64,000 bases of DNA from assembly GCA_902628925.1 (NCBI GenBank), contig CACOPA010000005.1:1-64000 (forward strand), in the 5' to 3' direction. Positions within the stretch are counted from its first letter, which is position 1. Each line of letters starts with the position of its first letter. The translations under genes were made by a program, and so were the position numbers. The notes beneath the pieces are model-generated. The model had not been told where the DNA came from. It made no database searches and saw only the letters and a list, made by a program, of their open reading frames with translations. The stretch is from an uncultured SAR86 cluster bacterium (GTDB taxonomy: Bacteria > Pseudomonadota > Gammaproteobacteria > Magnimaribacterales > D2472). This document shows positions 9,868 through 19,179 of the stretch, piece after piece.

Positions 9868-11094
9868 ATGAGTTTACAAGTAAAAATCATTGGATCAAGT
9901 CATGCCGGGGCTAATGTTGCATACAACTTAAGGCGTGACGGATTTGAGGGTGATATTGAGATTATTTCCACTGAATCTTTCCCACCATATCATCGCCCAC
10001 CACTGTCAAAAGATTTCTTAAAGGGTAAGACCGAGAAGGAAAAGCTGGCTTTCAAATCTGAAGCTTTCTATGAAGATAATCAAATCACCTTAACTCTTGA
10101 TACTGAAGTGCTTTCCATTGATCGAGCTGCTAAAACTATTGAAACGCACCAAGGCACTTCAGCTTATGATTTTTTAGTCCTGTGCACTGGGTCGTCACCC
10201 CGCAAACTCAATTTAGAAAATGCTGACCTTCCTGAAGTCCTTTACTTAAGAGATTTGCAAGATGCCGAAACCATTAAAGCAAAATTAGCGGATGCCTCTC
10301 ATATTACGCTGCTAGGAGGAGGATATATTGGTCTTGAATTAGCCTCTGCAATAAGAGAACTGGATATAGAGGTGTGTATTCTCGAGCTTGAAGATAGAAT
10401 TTTAAAACGTGTCACCACAGCCGAAGTATCAGATTTTTATCATCAGTATCATGCCAATCATGGAGTTGATATTCGTTGCAGCACGGGTTTGGAGGAAATC
10501 GTTAGTGAAAGTGGTGCGTTATCCAAATTAAAGCTTTCTGATGGTACAGAATTGAAGACTGATGTACTGATTGTGGGTATTGGAGCCATCCCTAATGTGG
10601 GTTTAGCAGAGGAAGTAGGTATTGCGCATGAAGGCGGCATTCATGTTGATGAGTATTGCAGAACTTCCGATCCCTTAATCTTAGCAGCTGGTGATTGTAC
10701 TAATCATCAAAATAAATTGTTCAGTGAGCGAATGCGTCTGGAAAGTGTGCCTAATGCATTGGCTCAAGCCAAAGTTGTATCATCATCTATTATTGGTAAT
10801 GATCTAACTTACAAAGAAATGCCATGGTTTTGGTCCGATCAGTATGATTTGAAGTTGCAAATGGTTGGAATTTCAAAAAATTTTGATGAGGTTCATATCA
10901 TTGGCTCGACCGAAGATGCCGAATTTCTTGCATGCTACGGCAAAGAGGGCAGCTTAATTGCGGTTGACTCAGTTAACATGTCCAAGCCATTTATGTTGAT
11001 GAAGAAGGCTTTATCAGGTGGCAGCAGAATTCCAATGGAAGTAATAAAAGATAAGGATTTTAAACCTGAGAATATTTTTTCAGGCTCAAGTTAA
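9868..11094 (+). CDS. FAD-dependent ferredoxin/rubredoxin reductase-like protein
   Basis: Transfers electrons from NAD(P)H through FAD to a small iron-sulfur or rubredoxin partner. The 408 residues carry an N-terminal FAD site (VKIIGSSHAGANVAYNLRR), the substrate-loop motif YHRPPLSKDFLKG, a second dinucleotide site (LLGGGYIGLELASAIRE) and the FAD motif ILAAGDCTN. This is the putidaredoxin-reductase family. No ferredoxin or P450 gene is adjacent. It precedes an SDR dehydrogenase by 15 bases, probably one transcription unit, suggesting oxidative catabolism (inference). Confidence 0.88.
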   Translation: MSLQVKIIGSSHAGANVAYNLRRDGFEGDIEIISTESFPPYHRPPLSKDFLKGKTEKEKLAFKSEAFYEDNQITLTLDTEVLSIDRAAKTIETHQGTSAYDFLVLCTGSSPRKLNLENADLPEVLYLRDLQDAETIKAKLADASHITLLGGGYIGLELASAIRELDIEVCILELEDRILKRVTTAEVSDFYHQYHANHGVDIRCSTGLEEIVSESGALSKLKLSDGTELKTDVLIVGIGAIPNVGLAEEVGIAHEGGIHVDEYCRTSDPLILAAGDCTNHQNKLFSERMRLESVPNALAQAKVVSSSIIGNDLTYKEMPWFWSDQYDLKLQMVGISKNFDEVHIIGSTEDAEFLACYGKEGSLIAVDSVNMSKPFMLMKKALSGGSRIPMEVIKDKDFKPENIFSGSS

Positions 11095-11109
11095 TCAATA
11101 GGAGAGATT

Positions 11110-12015
11110 ATGACAATTAAATTCGACAACAAAGTGGTAATAGTAACCGGTGCCGGTGGGGGCCTTGGTAAAAGTCATGCATTGGAATTTGCAAGACGTG
11201 GTGCCAAAGTTGTAGTCAATGATTTGGGAGGCTCTGTGGATGGCTCAGGCGGCGCCAGTGATGCTGCCAATGCTGTTGTTGAGGAGATCAAAGCCGAAGG
11301 CGGAGAAGCGATTGCAAACGGCGCTAGTGTTGCCGATCAATCCGGTGTGCAAAACATGATTGATGAAGTCATGTCGAAATGGGGCTGTATCGATGTCTTG
11401 GTTAACAATGCCGGTATTCTGCGCGATAAGAGCTTTCATAAAATTAGCTTAGAAGAGTTTAATGCGGTTATGGATGTACATTTTCAGGGCAGCGTTTACA
11501 CCAGTCATGCTGTGTATCCTATTATGCGTGAACAAAACTTTGGCAGAATTATCTTTACCACTTCTTCAGGTGGGTTGAGCGGTAATTTTGGTCAAGCAAA
11601 TTATGGTGCTGCAAAGATGGCAATGATCGGCCTAATGAATTGTTTAAAAATTGAAGGTCAAAAATATAATGTCCATTCAAGTGCGGTGGCACCGGTTGCG
11701 CTTTCAAGGATGACTGAAAACCTTTTTCCTGAAGGTATTGGCGAGCGTTTCTTACCGGAGTACGTCACTCCTGCGGTTATTTATCTGGCCAGTGATGACG
11801 CTCCAAACGGAGCGATTATTGGAGCCGGAGCAGGGGTCTTTACTCAGTTTAGAATCTTTGAAACCATGGGCTTAGCTTTGGGTACAGGCGATGATATGAC
11901 GCCTGAAAACATTGCAGCTGGATGGAGCTCGGTTGCGGATATGGATGATGCTAGAGAACTCTTCAGTGGACCTGAACAAACGATCAAAATTTTAGAGCAA
12001 GCAGATAAAGCTTAG
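11110..12015 (+). CDS. SDR dehydrogenase, MFE-2/HSD17B4-like
   Basis: NAD(P)-dependent short-chain dehydrogenase of 301 residues. Visible are the cofactor motif TGAGGGLG (13-20), VVVNDLGG (35-41), NNAG (99-102), and the catalytic Y165-x-x-x-K169 with serines at 152-153. The NDLGG plus a 40-residue C-terminal extension is typical of the 3-hydroxyacyl-CoA dehydrogenase domain of peroxisomal multifunctional enzyme 2, so an acyl-CoA or steroid substrate is plausible. AGGAG lies 5 bases before the ATG. It follows the reductase at 9868. Confidence 0.85.
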   Translation: MTIKFDNKVVIVTGAGGGLGKSHALEFARRGAKVVVNDLGGSVDGSGGASDAANAVVEEIKAEGGEAIANGASVADQSGVQNMIDEVMSKWGCIDVLVNNAGILRDKSFHKISLEEFNAVMDVHFQGSVYTSHAVYPIMREQNFGRIIFTTSSGGLSGNFGQANYGAAKMAMIGLMNCLKIEGQKYNVHSSAVAPVALSRMTENLFPEGIGERFLPEYVTPAVIYLASDDAPNGAIIGAGAGVFTQFRIFETMGLALGTGDDMTPENIAAGWSSVADMDDARELFSGPEQTIKILEQADKA

Positions 12016-12018
12016 TTT

Positions 12019-12630
12019 TTAGGGTTGGCAGCTAGGTCGAGCTGATAAGAGCTCGTTGTAGCTGCTGATGTTCTCAAAATCTTCCATCGGGATCTTATTG
12101 AGCGGCAAAAACATCTGAATGGTTGTGATGACCTGAATATCAGCAAAGCTAAAAGCATCGCCAGCAATGTATTCTGAACCAGCAAGATGCTTATCAAAGT
12201 ACTTCAATGAGCCCAGCGCAACTTCTCGTTGTTGCTCTCCATAAGATGTGTTTTGATTTTCCATTTGCGCCATGGCTGGATGGGTATGCCTGAAGGTCAT
12301 AGCCAACGGCAACATTAATTCAAACACCACACGGTTTTGCCACATTTCAATGGCAGCTTTTTCTATGGACGAACTCCCAAATAAACTGGGTTCAGGATAT
12401 AAGTCTTCTAAGTATCTGCAGATGGCTGTAGATTCAGTGATGATGGTTTCATCATCCAACACTAAAGCTGGGACTTTGGCATTGGGTGCAATGGCCCGAT
12501 ACTCTGAAGATTTGTGCTCTCCTTGCATCAGATCCAAATTAACTACCTCAATGTCAGAGATATTCTTTTCGGCAATAAAGATCAGGACTTTACGAGGGCT
12601 GTTCGCCCCCTTGGCACTGTAAAGTTTCAT
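12019..12630 (-). CDS. Glutathione S-transferase family protein
   Basis: The N-terminal thioredoxin-like domain reads MKLYSAKGANSPRKVLIF and contains the cis-proline and glutathione-contact segments AKVPALVLDD and ITESTAICRYLE; the C-terminal helical domain ends with FSFADIQVITTIQ. I start at ATG 12630 (203 residues), where the domain begins, rather than the in-frame start at 12690 inside nrdB. It lies 7 bases after nrdB on the same strand and probably rides on the nrdAB transcript. Substrate unknown. Confidence 0.85.
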   Translation of the reverse strand: MKLYSAKGANSPRKVLIFIAEKNISDIEVVNLDLMQGEHKSSEYRAIAPNAKVPALVLDDETIITESTAICRYLEDLYPEPSLFGSSSIEKAAIEMWQNRVVFELMLPLAMTFRHTHPAMAQMENQNTSYGEQQREVALGSLKYFDKHLAGSEYIAGDAFSFADIQVITTIQMFLPLNKIPMEDFENISSYNELLSARPSCQP

Positions 12631-12637
12631 CCCTTTT

Positions 12638-13870
12638 TTAGTCCCAGCTAAGTGCTCCCCCTGTTTGGTACTCGATGACGCGGGTTTCAAAGAAGTTCTT
12701 TTCTTTTCTTAAATCCATGATTTCTGACATCCATGGGAAAGGATTCGTTGCTCCTTGAAACTCTTCGGTTAACCCAATCTGAGTGAGTCTTCTATTAGCA
12801 ATAAACTGGAGGTATTCTTCCATCATTGCTGCATTCATACCTAGTACACCTCTTGGCATGGTATCTCTTGCATACTCAATCTCGAGTTGAGTACCCTCAA
12901 GAATCATCTGAGCGGCTTCTTGCTTCATGGCTTCATCCCAAAGATGTGGATTTTCCAATTTGATTTGGTTGATTACATCGATTCCAAAGTTAACATGCAT
13001 GGACTCATCTCTTAAAATGTATTGGAACTGCTCTGCCGTTCCTGTCATCTTATTTCTTCGACCCATAGATAGGATTTGAGTGAAACCACAATAGAAGAAG
13101 ATGCCTTCAAGCACGCAATAAAATGCGATTAAATTCTTCAGCAACTGTTTATCGGACTCAACATCACCGGTGGTGAAGTTTGGATCGGATATCTCTTTTG
13201 TGTATTTGAGACCCCAGGATGCTTTTTTTGCCACACATGGTATTTCTCTGTACATGTTAAAAATCTCACCTTCATCCATTCCGAGGGACTCAATGCAGTA
13301 TTGGTAGGCATGCGTATGAATTGCTTCTTCTAAGCTTTGTCTAAGAATGTACTGTCGGCATTCAGGATTAGTGATCAATCTGTAGATCGCCAAAACTAAG
13401 TTGTTAGCCACTAATGAATCTGCTGTTGAAAAGAAACCTAGGCTTCTTTTAACGATAATGCGCTCATCTTCAGTCAAGCCTTCTTCAGACTTCCACAAAG
13501 CAACGTCAGCAGTCATATTAACTTCTTGCGGCATCCAATGGTTGGCACTGCCATCAAGGTATTTTTGCCATGCCCAGTCGTATTTGAAAGGGACCAGTTG
13601 GTTAAGATCAGCTTTGCAATTAATCATTGCTTTTTGATCGACTTCCACTCTTCCGCCAAGAGCATCCAGCTCTTTGACGCCTTCTTCTACATCTAAGTTT
13701 TGTAGTGACTGAGCTGCTTGTGCTGCTCTTGCTCCAGCTTCGACACTTGAAGCTTCCTCTTTGACCTCTGGCGCCTCAGCGACAGCCTCTTGAACAACCG
13801 GTTTGGCTGCCATGGCTTCTTGCTGAACTACAGCGGTTTCGTCTTTATTATATTCATCCCAATTTAACAT
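12638..13870 (-). CDS. nrdB: Ribonucleotide reductase class Ia, small subunit (R2)
   Basis: Carries the diiron-tyrosyl radical that starts ribonucleotide reduction. In the 410 residues, EEAIHTHAY holds an E and H metal ligand with the radical tyrosine four residues after the histidine; [10 protein letters not shown] supplies the second E/H pair. An N-terminal extension of about 85 Ala/Glu-rich residues precedes the core. The C-terminal tail ending TGGALSWD is the part that docks on R1. It follows nrdA after 17 bases. Confidence 0.95.
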   Translation of the reverse strand: MLNWDEYNKDETAVVQQEAMAAKPVVQEAVAEAPEVKEEASSVEAGARAAQAAQSLQNLDVEEGVKELDALGGRVEVDQKAMINCKADLNQLVPFKYDWAWQKYLDGSANHWMPQEVNMTADVALWKSEEGLTEDERIIVKRSLGFFSTADSLVANNLVLAIYRLITNPECRQYILRQSLEEAIHTHAYQYCIESLGMDEGEIFNMYREIPCVAKKASWGLKYTKEISDPNFTTGDVESDKQLLKNLIAFYCVLEGIFFYCGFTQILSMGRRNKMTGTAEQFQYILRDESMHVNFGIDVINQIKLENPHLWDEAMKQEAAQMILEGTQLEIEYARDTMPRGVLGMNAAMMEEYLQFIANRRLTQIGLTEEFQGATNPFPWMSEIMDLRKEKNFFETRVIEYQTGGALSWD

Positions 13871-13887
13871 TTTCTACTCCTTATACT

Positions 13888-16785
13888 TTATTGGCATGCC
13901 TCACAGTCTGGATCATCCAGAGAGCAGGCACTCGGTACCGGGGCAGGTGTTCCAAGTTGACCATTTTCAGTAGTTTCTGTACCCGAGCTCACTGCATTCA
14001 GCGTACCCTGGTTGACTGTTGATTTTTCTGTGGTTGTTGCGGCGATTGATCTTAAATAATAAGTTGTTTTGAGTCCGCATAACCACGCCATTCTATAGGT
14101 GATATCTAGTTTCTTACCATTTGCGTTGGAAATGTATAGATTGAGCGATTGTGCTTGATCGATCCATTTTTGCCTGCGGCTGGCTGCTTCAACTATATAT
14201 CTAGGCTCCACTTCAAACGCTGTTGAAAATAGAGTCTTTACTTCATCTGGAATTCTTGAAATTTGAGCAAGACTGCCTTCAAAGAATTTTAAGTCATTGA
14301 TCATGACGTCATCCCAAAGCCCAAGCTCTTTTAATTTTATTACGAGGTGTGGATTTACTATTGTAAATTCACCCGAGAGATTCGATTTAACATACAAGTT
14401 TTGATAGGTTGGCTCAATTGATTGAGTCACTCCAGTAATATTGGAGATGGTTGCAGTTGGAGCAATTGCCATCACATTTGAATTTCTCATACCGTCTTTT
14501 TTGACTTGTTTGCGTAAAGTATCCCAATCCAAGTTCTCTGACTTATCAACTTTAAGATAATCTGATCCTCGATTCTTTTCTAAGATCTCGATTGAATCTT
14601 TTGGGAAGATGCCTTGGCTCCATAAAGACCCTTCATAGGTTTTATAACTGCCTCTTTCTTTAGCTAGCGCAGATGAAGCTGAAATAGCATAGTAGCTAAT
14701 CATCTCCATGCTTTTATCTGCAAAATCAACCGCTGCCTCAGAGCAATAGGGAATATCTTGCATGTAAAGTGCATCTTGGAAGCCCATCATCCCAAGACCA
14801 ATAGGTCTGTGCTTCAGGTTTGAATTTTCTGCTGTATCTACTGAGTAGTAATTTATATCTATAACGTTATCCAGCATTCTTAATGCAGTGGTAACAGTTT
14901 GTTTAATTTTTTCTTCATCCAGCGCGCCGTTTACCATATGGTTGGCAAGATTGACTGAGCCTAGATTACAAACTGCGATCTCATCTTGACTGGTGTTGAG
15001 TGTAATCTCAGTACATAAATTTGATGAGTGGATGACCCCTGTGTGCTGTTGTGGGGAGCGCAAATTACATGAATCTTTAAAAGTGATCCAAGGATGGCCA
15101 GTTTCAAAGAGCATGGTAAGCATTTTTCTCCAGATCTCTTTAGCAGGAACTTTTTTGTGCTGTTGAATCTCTCCTTTTGCAGCTAATTCCTCATATTCCG
15201 TGTACCTTTTTTCAAATGCCAAACCAGTAAGGTCATGCAGGTCTGAAGTTTCGCCTGGTGAAAAGAGTGTCCACTCAGCATCCTGCTCAACTCTTTTCAT
15301 AAACAAATCCGGTACCCAGTTGGCTGTGTTCATGTCGTGTGTTCTTCTGCGATCATCACCAGTATTTTTTCTCAGCTCTAAGAATTCTTCGATATCAAGA
15401 TGCCAGGTTTCTAGGTAGGCACACATAGCACCTTTTCTTTTGCCGCCTTGATTCACAGCAACTGCTGTATCGTTAGCAACTTTTAAAAACGGCACGACAC
15501 CTTGGCTCTTTCCGTTGGTGCCTTTTATGTAGGAACCTAGTGCTCTTACAGGAGTCCAATCGTTGCCTAATCCTCCAGCCCATTTAGACAGTAAGGCATT
15601 ATCTTTCATAGCAGAAAAGATGCCATCTAAATCGTCAGGAATCGTAGTTAAGTAACAAGACGAGAGTTGCGGTCTTAAAGTTCCTGAGTTAAATAATGTT
15701 GGCGTTGAACTCATGTAATCAAAGCTGGAAAGCAGGCGATAAAATTCTATCGCTCTGTCTTCTTTTTGAGACTCTTCTGCTGCAAGACCCATGGCAACAC
15801 GCATAAAGAAAATCTGTGGAAGCTCATAGCGGATATCTTGAGAATGAATGAAGTACCTGTCGTATAGGGTTTGCAACCCGAGATAGGTAAATTTGTAATC
15901 TCTTTCAGCTTCAATAGCTGCGCCAAGTTTAGCTAGATCATATTCTTTTAACTTGGGATCAAGCATTTCAAGCTCAATGCCTTTATCGATAAATGCAGCA
16001 AGTGCTTTGGGATAGTATTCATCCATTTCAGGTTGTGTGCTTTCCTCAGCTACACCTAAAAATGAAAGGGCTTCCGCTCTAAGTTCATCAAGTAAGATGC
16101 GCGCAGTAACATAAGTATAGTTCGGCTCTTGTTCCACCTTTGTTCTAGCAGACATAATCAGAGCTGCTCGCATGTCACTCAATGAGACCCCGTCGTAAAG
16201 ATTTTTTAGTGACTCATCAAGAACTTCTTTTGGATCAACATCAGTTAAACCCTCGCAGGCATGAGTGATCACAGAGGACACCCTATTTAAGTCAAGCGGG
16301 ACTTGAGTACCATCGCTTTTGGTTACTCTGATTGTTGGATGGTCTTTAGTTGTTTCAGCTGGAGTCTCTGGCGCCTCTTTACTTCTTTCTTGAGCTCTTT
16401 CTTCACGATAGAGAATGTACTTTCTTGCAACGGTGTACTCTTCATTGCGCATGAGCTGTAACTCAACTTGATCTTGTATCTCCTCAATGTGAATGGTTCC
16501 ACCGGAAGGCATCCTGCGATCAAATATTTCCATCACATCAGAGGCAATATCTTCGACTTTGATATGAATCCTCTCACTTGCAGCAGCGTTTCCGGATTCA
16601 TTTGCAAGAAACGCTTTGGTGATTGCTACTTTAATTTTATCTTCTTCAAACGCAACCACTTTTCCATTCCTTTTAATGACTCTTAGCTTCCCTGGTGCTG
16701 TTAAGTTAATCTCGCTATTTTGCGTTTCTAGGCCTACACTTTGCGCTGCTGAAGCCCGAGTTTTTTCTAACTCTTGTAATGACAT
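13888..16785 (-). CDS. nrdA: Ribonucleotide reductase class Ia, large subunit (R1), two ATP cones
   Basis: Reduces ribonucleoside diphosphates to deoxy forms. The 965 residues (E. coli 761) include two consecutive N-terminal ATP-cone domains: LRVIKRNGKVVAFEEDKI (about 33-50) and IRVTKSDGTQVPLDLNRV (about 152-169). Duplicated cones are known in Pseudomonas NrdA. The redox-active C-terminal pair is in DDPDCEACQ. The SD AGAGG precedes the ATG. Its upstream region has NrdR and DnaA boxes. nrdB and a GST follow on the strand. Confidence 0.95.
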   Translation of the reverse strand: MSLQELEKTRASAAQSVGLETQNSEINLTAPGKLRVIKRNGKVVAFEEDKIKVAITKAFLANESGNAAASERIHIKVEDIASDVMEIFDRRMPSGGTIHIEEIQDQVELQLMRNEEYTVARKYILYREERAQERSKEAPETPAETTKDHPTIRVTKSDGTQVPLDLNRVSSVITHACEGLTDVDPKEVLDESLKNLYDGVSLSDMRAALIMSARTKVEQEPNYTYVTARILLDELRAEALSFLGVAEESTQPEMDEYYPKALAAFIDKGIELEMLDPKLKEYDLAKLGAAIEAERDYKFTYLGLQTLYDRYFIHSQDIRYELPQIFFMRVAMGLAAEESQKEDRAIEFYRLLSSFDYMSSTPTLFNSGTLRPQLSSCYLTTIPDDLDGIFSAMKDNALLSKWAGGLGNDWTPVRALGSYIKGTNGKSQGVVPFLKVANDTAVAVNQGGKRKGAMCAYLETWHLDIEEFLELRKNTGDDRRRTHDMNTANWVPDLFMKRVEQDAEWTLFSPGETSDLHDLTGLAFEKRYTEYEELAAKGEIQQHKKVPAKEIWRKMLTMLFETGHPWITFKDSCNLRSPQQHTGVIHSSNLCTEITLNTSQDEIAVCNLGSVNLANHMVNGALDEEKIKQTVTTALRMLDNVIDINYYSVDTAENSNLKHRPIGLGMMGFQDALYMQDIPYCSEAAVDFADKSMEMISYYAISASSALAKERGSYKTYEGSLWSQGIFPKDSIEILEKNRGSDYLKVDKSENLDWDTLRKQVKKDGMRNSNVMAIAPTATISNITGVTQSIEPTYQNLYVKSNLSGEFTIVNPHLVIKLKELGLWDDVMINDLKFFEGSLAQISRIPDEVKTLFSTAFEVEPRYIVEAASRRQKWIDQAQSLNLYISNANGKKLDITYRMAWLCGLKTTYYLRSIAATTTEKSTVNQGTLNAVSSGTETTENGQLGTPAPVPSACSLDDPDCEACQ

Positions 16786-16815
16786 GTTTTTCCTCTTTTG
16801 CCTTCTTTCCTCGTA

Positions 16816-16836
16816 TACCTAAATTGAATTTAGGTA
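16816..16836. repeat. 21-base perfect palindrome in nrdA leader
   Basis: Bases 16816-16836 form TACCTAAATT-G-AATTTAGGTA, a perfect inverted repeat about 30 bases upstream of nrdA. On the + strand it is followed by GTTTTTTTT, so it could end an antisense (+ strand) transcript. On the nrdA strand it lies inside the 5' leader, preceded by an A run, and might be an operator or a leader hairpin. No + strand gene ends here. Confidence 0.5.
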
Positions 16837-16900
16837 GTTTTTTTTCTGGGGTGAGGTAAGAAAGATAATTTTTTAATCTTTTTTGCCTAAAGGTGATTAA

Positions 16901-16928
16901 ACTTTATTGTGGATAAAGAATCAAGCAA
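16901..16928 (-). promoter_or_regulatory. Putative nrdAB promoter
   Basis: On the minus strand TTGCTT (complement of 16923-16928) and TAAAGT (complement of 16901-16906) are separated by 16 bases, a fair sigma-70 match. It lies about 110 bases before the nrdA ATG. The NrdR boxes are just upstream and one DnaA box overlaps the -10 side, which fits known nrdAB control. Weak -10, so moderate confidence. Confidence 0.4.
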
Positions 16929-17026
16929 AAAACACAATATATTGTGAAAAATTTCAAAAATATATCAATATGCTGTATTTAAGGTGTTTTCCATTTGTGG
17001 GTTAATAGTTGATAATATGTGGATAA
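16908..17026. promoter_or_regulatory. Two perfect DnaA boxes between nrdA and glpK
   Basis: TGTGGATAA (reverse of the consensus TTATCCACA) occurs exactly at 16908-16916 and 17018-17026; a near match TGTGGGTTA lies at 16996-17004. In E. coli nrdAB transcription is controlled by DnaA through two boxes upstream of the promoter. The same logic is inferred here. The rest of the 258-base interval from 16786 to 17043 holds the NrdR boxes, the palindrome and AT-rich sequence. Confidence 0.65.
16932..16978. promoter_or_regulatory. Tandem NrdR boxes upstream of nrdA
   Basis: ACACAATATATTGTGA at 16932-16947 is a near-perfect NrdR box with the palindrome CACAATATATTGTG. A weaker partner (core CAATATGCTGT within 16963-16978) sits exactly 31 bases away. 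Paired boxes spaced by 31-32 bases, three helical turns, are the hallmark of NrdR-regulated ribonucleotide reductase operons. No nrdR gene is in the window. Confidence 0.75.
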
Positions 17027-17043
17027 AATATAAGATTGTCCCC

Positions 17044-18492
17044 ATGTCACACGTTCTAGCAATCGACCAAGGTACATCTTCATCTAGAACAATAATTTTT
17101 GACACGCAACTTAGAAAAGTCGAATCTCTGCAAGAAGAATACCCATTAGATTATCCAAAATCTGGCTGGGTAGAGATTGATCCTGAGTCATTAATGGCCT
17201 CTGTAGACAATACCTTGGAACCCATGTTAAAAAAATATAAAAATTCCATCGAAGCTATTGGTATTACCAACCAAAGAGAATCAACTGTGGTGTGGGAAAG
17301 AAGATCAGGTAAACCAATTTATCCAATTATTGTTTGGCAAGATAGACGAACTGAAGATTTATGTAAAAAGATCAAAGCAGAAGGCTATGATGATCTTATT
17401 TTTAAGAGGACTGGGCTTCAAGTTGATCCTTATTTCTCCGCGACCAAGGTAGCTTGGATTTTAGATAATATTCCTGAGGCAAGACAAAAGGCTGAGAAAG
17501 GCGATTTGCTGTTTGGGACCATAGATACTTACCTTTTATGGCAGTTAGCTGGTGAACATAAAACTGATGTCACAAATGCTTCCAGAACCATGCTCTATAA
17601 CATAAACAGCAGAGAATGGGATGACGATTTATTAGAACTTTTTAATATACCCAAGACAATATTGCCGCAGGTTGAAGAAAGCAGTCACGAGTTTGGTCAG
17701 CACAAGGACACAAAAGTTAAAATTACAGGAATCATTGGCGATCAACAGGCAGCATTATTTGGCCAGCAGTGTTTTGGAGTGAATTCAATGAAGGCAACCT
17801 TTGGAACTGGATGTTTTTTGATGGCAAACACGGGAAGTGAACCTAAATATTCTAATCAGGGATTATTGACCACCATTGGTTACGGAGTCTCCAATACAAC
17901 TGCATATGCACTGGAGGGCAGCATTTTTTCATGCGGAACCATTGTTAAGTGGTTGCGAGATGGTCTTAGCTTTTTTAAGGATGCAAGCGATACCGAAGCA
18001 CTTATAAACAAAGACTGGAATTCAAATGGAGTGCTTTTTATTCCAGCTTTATCGGGGCTGGGGGTGCCGCACTGGAACCCAACTATTAAAGGCTCGTTTT
18101 ATGGGCTTACCGCCGACAATACCAAAGAAGACTTGATAACAGCAGCATTTAAATCAATCGCCTATCAGTTAAAAGATATCCTAAAACTGCTTAAATCTGA
18201 GGGGCTAGTCGTTGAGGGTCTATCAATTGATGGCGGGATGACTGTGAATAAGACTTTTTGCCAACTACTTAGTGATTTATTGGAGGAGCAAATTAATGTT
18301 TCTGAAAATCCTGAGAGTACGGCAATTGGTGCAGCTTCTGTTGCAATGGTTGGTGTTGGTTTGGTTTCAAGTATTGATGATTTAAAGAAAGTTTCATCAG
18401 TTGGAGCAACATTTAATCCGAAGGGCTTGTTGGATCAAGAGGACTATTCAAACTGGCAAGCAAATCTAGAGTTGCTCACAGCAAATTATTAA
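17044..18492 (+). CDS. glpK: Glycerol kinase
   Basis: Phosphorylates glycerol to glycerol 3-phosphate. The 482 residues from ATG 17044 start MSHVLAIDQGTSSSRTI, the FGGY phosphate-binding loop; other family motifs are TNQRESTVVWERRSGKPIY, GIIGDQQAALFGQ and LSIDGGMTVN. An upstream in-frame ATG at 16984 would add 20 non-homologous residues and cover a DnaA box, so I reject it. No glpF or glpD is adjacent. The stop interlocks with that of the convergent ABC ATPase (TTAA). Confidence 0.95.
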   Translation: MSHVLAIDQGTSSSRTIIFDTQLRKVESLQEEYPLDYPKSGWVEIDPESLMASVDNTLEPMLKKYKNSIEAIGITNQRESTVVWERRSGKPIYPIIVWQDRRTEDLCKKIKAEGYDDLIFKRTGLQVDPYFSATKVAWILDNIPEARQKAEKGDLLFGTIDTYLLWQLAGEHKTDVTNASRTMLYNINSREWDDDLLELFNIPKTILPQVEESSHEFGQHKDTKVKITGIIGDQQAALFGQQCFGVNSMKATFGTGCFLMANTGSEPKYSNQGLLTTIGYGVSNTTAYALEGSIFSCGTIVKWLRDGLSFFKDASDTEALINKDWNSNGVLFIPALSGLGVPHWNPTIKGSFYGLTADNTKEDLITAAFKSIAYQLKDILKLLKSEGLVVEGLSIDGGMTVNKTFCQLLSDLLEEQINVSENPESTAIGAASVAMVGVGLVSSIDDLKKVSSVGATFNPKGLLDQEDYSNWQANLELLTANY

Positions 18493-19109
18493 TCAATAAC
18501 TATTTCTTCATCAAAGAAATTATTTCCAACTGCCTCATTGTTATGTGAAACCACCAAGCAGGGAATTTGATTTTTAACCACGTAGCTTTTAATAAAATCT
18601 TTTGTATCTTCTAAGACAATAGAATCTAAAGCTGAAAAAGGCTCATCGCACATCAAAATATGTGGTTGATGAACTATTGTTCTAGCAATAGCAACCCGCT
18701 GTTGCTGTCCACCTGATATTTCTTCAGGATATTTGTTTCTAAGCTGATGAATATCTAATTGATGTAAAGTTTTATTAATTATTTCTTCATTAATATTTTT
18801 GTTCCCAAAAGAAATATTATTAACTACGTTCAAATGCGGAAATAAAGCATAATCCTGAAAAACCAATCCAACTCTTCTTTCTTCAATCAACAACTTTCGT
18901 TTATTGTTAAAAAAAACCTCTTCACCAAGAGTAATAACTCCGCTTTGTGGAGATTGGATTCCAGCTATTAAATGCAGAAGGGTGGTTTTACCAGCTCCAC
19001 TGGGACCATTGATATGAATAATTTTGCCTGCAGGCGCCTTTAAATCAAACGACCGGAAAATTTCTTTATCAGAATAACTGAAATTTAGATCTTTAATCTC
19101 TAGTAACAT
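18489..19109 (-). CDS. Orphan ABC transporter ATP-binding protein
   Basis: A 206-residue ABC ATPase with Walker A GPSGAGKTT (about 36-44), signature ISGGQQQRVAIART, Walker B HILMCDEPFSAL and H-loop VVSHN. The compact size and sequence style are closest to ThiQ/small-molecule importers. No permease or binding protein lies beside it: neighbours are glpK and serA on the other strand. It must work with subunits encoded elsewhere or be a remnant. The substrate cannot be inferred. Confidence 0.75.
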   Translation of the reverse strand: MLLEIKDLNFSYSDKEIFRSFDLKAPAGKIIHINGPSGAGKTTLLHLIAGIQSPQSGVITLGEEVFFNNKRKLLIEERRVGLVFQDYALFPHLNVVNNISFGNKNINEEIINKTLHQLDIHQLRNKYPEEISGGQQQRVAIARTIVHQPHILMCDEPFSALDSIVLEDTKDFIKSYVVKNQIPCLVVSHNNEAVGNNFFDEEIVID

Positions 19110-19179
19110 AATAAATCTTTGAACTATTTTAATAGTGAATAGTGATTTTATATTATTTAGAGACTATGATCATTCCCCT

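Noticed and set aside
12272..12622. Plus-strand ORF of 116 residues opposite the GST
   Set aside because: The GST frame has clear domain motifs; this frame has none.
12631..12690. N-terminal extension of the GST into nrdB
   Set aside because: The 20 extra residues are antisense-free but out of frame with nrdB and not part of the GST fold; ATG 12630 fits the domain start.
16616..16822. Plus-strand ORF of 68 residues ending near the palindrome
   Set aside because: Antisense to the nrdA N terminus. Although a terminator-like hairpin follows, the peptide has no recognisable features.
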